From the NCBI GenBank assembly GCA_964513925.1, contig CAZENR010000035.1, forward strand, positions 1 through 8,879: DNA of 8,879 bases. The letters run 5' to 3'. Below the pieces are notes generated by a model. It searched no databases and was not told the DNA's origin. It saw nothing but the letters and a program-made list of their open reading frames with translations. The position numbers and the translations under genes are program-made. This document shows, piece after piece, positions 4,913 through 8,879 of this stretch. How positions within the stretch are numbered: position 1 is the stretch's first letter; each line of letters starts with the position of its first letter. Origin of the DNA: DAORHV01 sp964513925. GTDB lineage: Bacteria > Patescibacteriota > Gracilibacteria > Peribacterales > Peribacteraceae.

Positions 4913-5504
4913 ATTCCTTTGGCAACTTCATTTCCCCTCGCTCTATCATCTCCAGCACCTTGGGGAACCATTCTTTTTCCAGCGCTTGCACCCGCTGCTT
5001 CAGTGCGTCCACCGTGTCTCCCTTGAGCACGGGGCACTCTTTTTGCAGTAGCGTGGGTCCGGTGTCCACGCCTTCATCAATAAGATGAATGGTCATGCCC
5101 GATACGCTGTCTCCGGCGGCCAGCACTAACTCGTGCGCATGCGCACCCTTGTGCTTGGGCAGCAGTGCCGGATGTACGTTGAGAATTCGATTGCGCCAGG
5201 TGCGCACGAACCATGAGCTCAAAATGAACATCCATCCCATGCAGGCGATAAGCGTGCCGTCATTTGCACCCAAGGCGCGTATGGCGTCATCTACGCGCTT
5301 GTCGAATGTTTCGCGGCTTTCACCCTTCTTGCGTGGAACGATCTGTACCGGAATGCCAGCGGCCCTGGCTGTTGTCACGCACGTGCGCTCCTCTTTGTCG
5401 GCCACCAGTCCAAGGCATGGAGCAGTCAGGCTGCCGTCTTTCATGCATTCCAGGGTGGAGGCAAACACGGTACCGCGCGAAGAGCAAAGTACAACGAAAT
5501 TCAT
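4911..5504 (-). CDS. purN: PurN-type formyltransferase (GAR transformylase family)
   Basis: This family transfers a formyl group from 10-formyl-tetrahydrofolate to glycinamide ribonucleotide, step 3 of purine synthesis. At 197 residues the length is that of PurN, and there is no C-terminal domain as in methionyl-tRNA formyltransferase. Visible blocks: the N-terminal strand and phosphate-loop region (MNFVVLCSSRGT, 1-12), the NVHPALLPKHKGAHAHE block with catalytic Asn109 and His111, and DEGVDTGP at 143-150 with the catalytic Asp (probably Asp147). The loop is less Gly-rich than the usual GSGxGSN, so a different amine acceptor is possible. No other pur gene is in the window. A promoter (TTGGAG at 5539-5534, 17 nt, TATTCT at 5516-5511) ends 6 nt before the ATG, and its -35 lies inside repeat element 3. 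The stop (TGA) overlaps element 2. Confidence 0.88.
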   Translation of the reverse strand: MNFVVLCSSRGTVFASTLECMKDGSLTAPCLGLVADKEERTCVTTARAAGIPVQIVPRKKGESRETFDKRVDDAIRALGANDGTLIACMGWMFILSSWFVRTWRNRILNVHPALLPKHKGAHAHELVLAAGDSVSGMTIHLIDEGVDTGPTLLQKECPVLKGDTVDALKQRVQALEKEWFPKVLEMIERGEMKLPKE

Positions 5505-5510
5505 GGACTA

Positions 5511-5539
5511 AGAATAGAGGGGGATTTCCAGTACTCCAA
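5511..5539 (-). promoter_or_regulatory. Promoter of the PurN-type gene
   Basis: On the minus strand, TTGGAG (5539-5534) is followed after 17 nt by TATTCT (5516-5511), and the ATG at 5504 comes 6 nt later. Transcription should start at or next to the ATG. The -35-like hexamer is a unit of repeat element 3. Confidence 0.5.
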
Positions 5540-5597
5540 GGATTCTTGCATACAACTGGACTCCTTGGACTCCCGGAATCCGAATTGTGCTTATTCC
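5525..5597. repeat. Intergenic repeat element 3
   Basis: The left arm (5525-5545) matches the complement of the right arm (5559-5579) at 16 of 21 positions with a 13-nt loop. Right of the hairpin lies the core TGTGCTTATTCC (5586-5597), so here the core is outside the arms. The TTA within the core (5591-5593) is the TAA stop of the minus-strand F420-ligase gene. The stretch 5567-5591 aligns closely with 4854-4880 in element 2. Confidence 0.65.
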
Positions 5598-6367
5598 TTC
5601 TTTTGCAACATATCCCTGAACAAATCTTCTTCAGGTTCTATGCCCGGTACCCAGCCGCAGTAATCACTCAATTGCAGTCCGTGGTTGCGCACCACTGCAG
5701 CTGGTGTGCGCTGCGCTGCATTGCCCATGACGTAATTTGCCGCAATGCAGAGCTGGTCCGCCACGGCCTCCTGCGTAATACGAAGCGTATTGCCGAACAG
5801 GTCGGCGCCTCCGCGGAAATCTTTTAGCGGATCGAATCCGCATACTGCCAGTGCGAATGCCACCACGCCCATGCGTCCCGGCATACAGCAGGAATCGCCG
5901 ATAACGACGGCGACCTGTTTGTCGCTCTTGGCACGTATATCGTGCGCCAACCGTTTTGCCGAACCGGCTGGATCTTTCGGCCAGCCCACGGCATGCCCGG
6001 GAGCGATATTCGAAAGATCAAGTCCTGCGTTTGCCGCAAGCAACGCACCTACAGGAAATCCGTCCGGGCGAAGATAGGTGAACATGGCCTCGGGACAACT
6101 GCCGCAAATCCACCCGTTCATGCGCGCTGTTTCGTCCAACACTGCTTGGCGGAACTCCGGTGTCTGACCGCATTTCCTGCTCCACTCCAGCGCTTCGGCG
6201 CTTGGGCGCACTGTGGTCAGGTCTATTGCAGCGCCTTCGCAGGTAGCCACCGCCTTCGATGACACGACAAGAATGTCCCCGTCTTGCAGCATGCCGCTGG
6301 CGACAATCGCCGATGCGAACGTATCGCCCGCATGCAAGACAGGTGTTTCGATGGCAAGAACCTCCAT
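5591..6367 (-). CDS. Coenzyme F420-0:L-glutamate ligase family protein (CofE-like)
   Basis: The CofE/FbiB-N family adds gamma-linked glutamate to F420-0 using GTP and a divalent metal. Family blocks visible in this 258-residue protein: DGDILVVSSKAV at 29-40 with the following EG, the ANAGLDLSN block at 112-120, GDSCCMPGRMG at 157-167 (compare the SDTxGRPWRxG block of the family), GFDPLKDFRGGADLFG at 177-192 and AVADQLCIAANYVMG at 201-215, ending in AAVVR. The N-terminus is nearly full length. No other F420 gene is in the window, and F420 is not known to be general in small-genome bacteria, so the true substrate may be another acid. TGATAGAAT ends 6 nt before the ATG (leaderless pattern). The membrane-protein gene ends 26 nt upstream on the same strand, so both may form an operon. 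Confidence 0.85.
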   Translation of the reverse strand: MEVLAIETPVLHAGDTFASAIVASGMLQDGDILVVSSKAVATCEGAAIDLTTVRPSAEALEWSRKCGQTPEFRQAVLDETARMNGWICGSCPEAMFTYLRPDGFPVGALLAANAGLDLSNIAPGHAVGWPKDPAGSAKRLAHDIRAKSDKQVAVVIGDSCCMPGRMGVVAFALAVCGFDPLKDFRGGADLFGNTLRITQEAVADQLCIAANYVMGNAAQRTPAAVVRNHGLQLSDYCGWVPGIEPEEDLFRDMLQKKE

Positions 6368-6373
6368 GACCGT

Positions 6374-6382
6374 ATTCTATCA
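6374..6382 (-). promoter_or_regulatory. Extended -10 of the CofE-like gene
   Basis: Minus strand TG-A-TAGAAT, ending 6 nt before the ATG at 6367, places the predicted transcription start on or next to the start codon. No good -35 is seen, as is common for extended -10 promoters. It lies in the 26-nt gap after the upstream gene. Confidence 0.4.
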
Positions 6383-6393
6383 GGTGTTTTGAT

Positions 6394-6999
6394 TTACTCG
6401 TCGTCGGTCCAGATTTTTGCCTCGGCCGTGTTTTGGAATAAGAGCGTTCGCTCGTGCTTTTCGTCGGTAGCCAAGTCTACGCTGGTAATGCGCACCGATG
6501 CCGTTTGCCCGGAGGGACTGTGCAGCAGAACGCTGTCGGGAGCTTGCTTGGTGCGCAGCGTCATACCCATCTTGGCCGGGATGGTCCAGCGAATGAAACC
6601 GAAATCCGGATCTTCCTGCGTGACCAGCCAAATGGAGCCACCACGCACCTCCGTGCGTTCCCAATCTTCGGGCAGGCTGACTTTCAGCGGGAACGCGGAA
6701 GAGTTGTTTATTTCGATGTGCCCCAACTCTCCCTTGCGGGCCACCAACATATCCACGGCTGTGGGAGTTTCGTGCTGCAAGCCGATTTCTGCGACCACGG
6801 CTGCAGAGTTCTTTGCATTCCCGAGCGCCGCGGAAAACATGCTCCTATCCACCACGCCCAGCACCGCGAGCACCGCCATGGCCGATACTGCAATAGCCAC
6901 TTGGGTTCCCAAGTGCCATCCTGTAGTGGTGCGGACCGGGCGCGCTGCAGCAGCCTTCTTTTTTCTAGTGGTGCGGCGGCGGGTGGTGCGCGGAGACAT
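6394..6999 (-). CDS. Single-pass membrane protein, hypothetical (201 aa)
   Basis: Not recognised. I chose the ATG at 6999: TAGGAT (7013-7008) ends 8 nt before it, and the protein then starts with a very basic cytoplasmic tail (residues 4-23, rich in Arg/Lys/Thr) and one hydrophobic helix at about 31-50. The open frame back to 7116 would add a Cys/Trp-containing stretch with no support. After the helix comes an external domain of about 150 residues, predicted mostly beta from alternating hydrophobic and polar residues (for example 92-135), with an acidic C-terminus. Basic tail plus helix gives an N-in, C-out orientation. There are no catalytic motifs. It lies 26 nt before the CofE-like gene on the same strand and is divergent from the zinc-ribbon gene. 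Confidence 0.72.
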   Translation of the reverse strand: MSPRTTRRRTTRKKKAAAARPVRTTTGWHLGTQVAIAVSAMAVLAVLGVVDRSMFSAALGNAKNSAAVVAEIGLQHETPTAVDMLVARKGELGHIEINNSSAFPLKVSLPEDWERTEVRGGSIWLVTQEDPDFGFIRWTIPAKMGMTLRTKQAPDSVLLHSPSGQTASVRITSVDLATDEKHERTLLFQNTAEAKIWTDDE

Positions 7000-7007
7000 C
7001 GCTGTGC

Positions 7008-7037
7008 ATCCTACCCAAGGAATGCTTGCCGTGTCGC
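7008..7037 (-). promoter_or_regulatory. Promoter of the membrane-protein gene
   Basis: On the minus strand GCGACA (7037-7032, four of six) is followed after 18 nt by TAGGAT (7013-7008), and the ATG at 6999 comes 8 nt later. This supports the short protein and a leaderless transcript. Confidence 0.4.
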
Positions 7038-7109
7038 ATGTTTTCTGTTGCCACGCGCAGAGTCTAAGTATGCAATCTTCTCTTGTCATAACAACTGAGC
7101 GTTTTTTTC

Positions 7110-7138
7110 GTGCCAAATTCTCCGCTCTCTGCTATACT
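7110..7138 (+). promoter_or_regulatory. Promoter of the zinc-ribbon gene
   Basis: GTGCCA (7110-7115, four of six) lies 17 nt before TATACT (7133-7138), which has the extended -10 TGC at 7130-7132. The ATG at 7148 is 9 nt further, so the mRNA would have two or three leader bases at most. TGCTATACTGA is identical to the string at 203-213. Confidence 0.6.
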
Positions 7139-7147
7139 GAACAGGTT

Positions 7148-7546
7148 ATGGATTTCAACCCGCACTCCCTCCATCAGATTCTGCTTCGCATTCGCGAGCA
7201 GATGCGCTGTCCGCAGTGCGGTACGCGCGTGCAGGTGGACTTTCCGTCCATCAAAATTGCGGGGGATGATTTCATGTTGTTGCAGCTGAAGTGCGAGAGC
7301 TGCAGCGCGTTCATCGTCTTGCACGTCAATCTGACCGAGAAGAGCAAGGAAATCGATGTGCCTTTGGACAGCGGTCGCAAGAACGCATCGTCCCAGCTCA
7401 TCTTGGACGAGGGTGAAATGGAGACATTGCAGAATGCGCTCCAGGCCTATGAAGGTTCGTTCGAGAACTTGTTCAAGGCGTTTCAGGAGCCGACCGTCCC
7501 TGCAGAGCAGCCCAAGCGTTTCGACGGGCCGAGCGCGATTGTGTAG
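7148..7546 (+). CDS. Zinc-ribbon protein, hypothetical (132 aa)
   Basis: Function unknown. The ATG at 7148 is fixed by the strong promoter 9 nt upstream; the frame is open much further back but that part overlaps the divergent gene. A four-Cys zinc-binding site is formed by CPQC (Cys21, Cys24) and CESC (Cys49, Cys52), a classic zinc-ribbon spacing. Residues 53-75 continue as beta strands, about 80-112 form an acidic amphipathic helix, and the last 20 residues are Pro-rich and probably disordered. No membrane segment. Zinc ribbons of this size often bind nucleic acid or proteins, but nothing here shows which. Repeat element 4 begins directly after the stop, and rpoC follows on the same strand. 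Confidence 0.8.
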   Translation: MDFNPHSLHQILLRIREQMRCPQCGTRVQVDFPSIKIAGDDFMLLQLKCESCSAFIVLHVNLTEKSKEIDVPLDSGRKNASSQLILDEGEMETLQNALQAYEGSFENLFKAFQEPTVPAEQPKRFDGPSAIV

Positions 7547-7548
7547 AC

Positions 7549-7690
7549 CAAGGATTCCGGGATTCCTAGACTCCAAGATTCCAAGATGACTTGCGCTTGT
7601 TCTGCATGGTTACATCCTGGAGTCCAAGGAGTCTTAGGGAGTCTTGGCATCCAAGGAATCTTGGTATCCAAGGAGTCTAAGGAGTCCCAG
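7549..7690. repeat. Intergenic repeat element 4 with tandem 9-bp units
   Basis: The left arm (about 7549-7586, units GATTCC, GATTCC, GACTCC, GATTCC) opposes the right arm, which starts near 7613. The centre holds TGCGCTTGTTCT (7592-7603), the core seen in the other elements. The right arm is expanded to eight head-to-tail units beginning at 7619, 7628, 7638, 7646, 7655, 7663, 7672 and 7681 (GGAGTC, GGAGTC, GGAGTC, GGCATC, GGAATC, GGTATC, GGAGTC, GGAGTC), with steps of 8-10 bases. Confidence 0.75.
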
Positions 7691-7702
7691 TGTCCAAACC
7701 CC

Positions 7703-7730
7703 TTGCGCTACCCCACTCTTTCGGTATACT
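7703..7730 (+). promoter_or_regulatory. Probable rpoC promoter
   Basis: TATACT (7725-7730) is a good -10; TTGCGC (7703-7708) 16 nt upstream matches the -35 at its first three bases only. A start near 7737 would give rpoC a leader of about 110 nt, the longest in the window. I see no convincing hairpin in the leader, which is open in the rpoC frame. Confidence 0.45.
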
Positions 7731-7736
7731 TTCGCC

Positions 7737-7847
7737 ACAATCTTCGGAGCACCTCTCTCGATTCAGACGATCGACCAGGAGGCGCTGCGATATTCCGTGC
7801 GTGGAAATCTCTGCCTTCAGAGCCACGTTTCCTTCCCTCCCAGTCGT
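7737..7847 (+). other. Putative 5' leader of rpoC
   Basis: From the predicted transcription start to the ATG there are about 110 bases with no stop in the rpoC frame. I see no strong hairpin, T-tract or known leader motif. If translation began at GTG 7797 or CTG 7785 instead, most of this would be coding, but the beta' family alignment already begins a few residues after the ATG at 7848. Confidence 0.35.
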
Positions 7848-8879
7848 ATGGCGTTCACGCCCCGCACTTCCGACTCCTTCGATGCCGTCGCGCTCAGCGT
7901 GGCCAGCCCGGAGGATGTTATTACCTGGTCCCGCGGCGAGGTCACCAAGCCCGAGACCGTGAACTACCGCACCCAGCGTGCCGAACCGGATGGGCTCTTC
8001 TGCGAGCGCATCTTCGGTCCTACGAAGAACTTCCAATGCTTCTGTGGTAAGTACAAGGGTATTCGTTACAGCGGCGTTGTATGTGAAAAGTGTGGTGTAG
8101 AAGTAACGCGCTCCATTGTGCGCCGCGAACGCATGGGGCACATCAACTTGGCCGTGCCGGTAACGCACATTTGGTTCTTGCGCAGTTCGCCTTCGCGCAT
8201 CGGCTTGCTGCTCGACTTGTCCATTAAGACGCTGGAACAGATCGTCTACTTCTCCGCGTACATCGTCATCACTGTCGACGAGGCCGGCAAGGCCCAGGCC
8301 GAGAAAGAGCTCACATCCGAAATTGACGCTCGCCGCAACCAGGTGAAGCGCGAGCACGACGAAGCTCTTGCCACGCTCAAGTCCGGCGATGCCACCCGCG
8401 ACCAGCTCGACGCGCTCGACAAGAGCACCGCCGAGAAGCTCGAGACCCTGAAGGCCAACTACAAAGTAGCCTTGGAAGACCTGCGCAACCTGCGCGTGGG
8501 CACCGTGCTCTCCGAGCTGAAGTTCCGCGAAATGAACATGAAGTTCGGCCACCTGTTCCGCGCCGGCACCGGTGCAGAATCGCTGCGCGAGATCATCATG
8601 GCAATCAACTACGATCGGCTCATCGAGGACTTGGGCAAGGAGCGCCTGCAGAGCAGCGGTCAGCGCCTGAAGAAGGTGATGAAGCGCCTGAAGTTGGTGC
8701 AGTCCCTCAACCAGGCGAACATCAAGCCTGAGTGGATGATTCTCACCCGCACCCCCGTCATCCCGCCGGATTTGCGCCCCATGGTGCAGCTGGATGGAGG
8801 CCGCTTTGCCGCCTCGGACTTAAACGACTTGTACCGCCGCGTCATCAACCGCAACAACCGTCTGAAGAAGCTCATGAGC
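7848..8879 (+). CDS. rpoC: DNA-directed RNA polymerase subunit beta' (5' part, runs off window)
   Basis: The largest core subunit of RNA polymerase. Only the first 344 residues are in the window. They match the beta' N-terminus throughout: FDAVALSVASPEDV at 11-24, GEVTKPETVNYRT at 30-42, GLFCERIFGP at 49-58, and the zinc-binding Cys64, Cys66, Cys79 and Cys82 in QCFCGKY...VCEKCGVEVT; then RMGHINLAVPVTHIWFLRS at 95-113 and SRIGLLLDL. A charged helical stretch at about 144-215 is lineage-variable. The strongly conserved PEWMILTRTPVIPPDLRP onward fills 294-344 with LDGGRFAASDLNDLYRRVI. The catalytic NADFDGD motif would lie beyond the edge. ATG 7848 is preferred; a GTG at 7797 is in frame with no stop between. 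No Shine-Dalgarno sequence is visible. rpoB is not upstream. Confidence 0.97.
   Translation, partial: MAFTPRTSDSFDAVALSVASPEDVITWSRGEVTKPETVNYRTQRAEPDGLFCERIFGPTKNFQCFCGKYKGIRYSGVVCEKCGVEVTRSIVRRERMGHINLAVPVTHIWFLRSSPSRIGLLLDLSIKTLEQIVYFSAYIVITVDEAGKAQAEKELTSEIDARRNQVKREHDEALATLKSGDATRDQLDALDKSTAEKLETLKANYKVALEDLRNLRVGTVLSELKFREMNMKFGHLFRAGTGAESLREIIMAINYDRLIEDLGKERLQSSGQRLKKVMKRLKLVQSLNQANIKPEWMILTRTPVIPPDLRPMVQLDGGRFAASDLNDLYRRVINRNNRLKKLMS

Noticed and set aside
7000..7116. N-terminal extension of the membrane protein
   Set aside because: The -10 box at 7013-7008 would fall inside the gene, and the added residues do not fit in front of a basic tail and membrane helix.
6284..7147. Long open frame upstream of and in frame with the zinc-ribbon protein
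   Set aside because: It lies antisense to the membrane-protein and cofE-like genes, and a strong promoter with an ATG 9 nt later marks the true start at 7148.
7549..7690. CRISPR array
   Set aside because: The units are 8-10 bases with no unique spacers and drift in sequence; they belong to the intergenic repeat family.
7677..8552. 291-codon minus-strand ORF opposite rpoC
   Set aside because: It is a shadow of rpoC, which matches the beta' family residue by residue.

Overview
This window reads as bacterial chromosome. Its small, partly isolated gene set, genes that mostly lack Shine-Dalgarno sequences, and a pyrimidine/purine/F420-ligase/RNA-polymerase mix that does not follow textbook operons would fit a Candidate Phyla Radiation lineage, perhaps of the Peregrinibacteria/Peribacteria type. 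That placement is an inference from style, not a proven assignment. UGA is used as a stop (formyltransferase gene), so there is no sign of recoding.

Layout. (1) 1-1660: hairpins, a good sigma70-type promoter, a small ORF (240-443) and a 381-residue unrecognised protein with Pro-rich repeats and a C-terminal coiled coil, closed by a GC-rich hairpin. (2) 1684-2360: a minus-strand gene for a secreted coiled-coil protein. It has a clear Shine-Dalgarno sequence and a GC-rich 5' palindrome, and a 62-nt REP-like hairpin follows; it looks unlike its surroundings and may be acquired. (3) 2388-2890: an AT-rich stretch, then a promoter-like box and a strikingly regular rod-shaped inverted-repeat structure ending in a T-tract. 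This is a candidate non-coding RNA. A perfect 22-bp palindrome and the carA promoter follow. (4) 2893-6999: carA (carbamoyl-phosphate synthase small subunit), a two-domain FNR-type flavin oxidoreductase, then on the minus strand a PurN-type formyltransferase, a CofE-type F420-0:glutamate ligase homologue and a single-pass membrane protein. (5) 7148-7546: a zinc-ribbon protein, divergent from the membrane protein gene. (6) 7548-7690: a repeat array; then the rpoC promoter, a roughly 110-nt leader, and the 5' part of rpoC running off the window.

Two patterns link the genes. First, four intergenic regions (3991-4080, 4833-4912, 5525-5597, 7549-7690) hold members of one degenerate repeat family. 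It is built from 8-10-bp units related to GGARTCYWW, arranged as opposing arms around or next to a TGYGCT core. Each member is flush with gene 3' ends, in two cases contributing to a stop codon. Second, at least five genes have a -10 hexamer only 6-10 nt before their ATG and no Shine-Dalgarno sequence, which implies leaderless transcripts.

The metabolic genes (carA, oxidoreductase, purN, cofE-like) do not form one obvious pathway. carB, other pyr/pur genes and other F420 genes are absent here, and rpoB is not upstream of rpoC.
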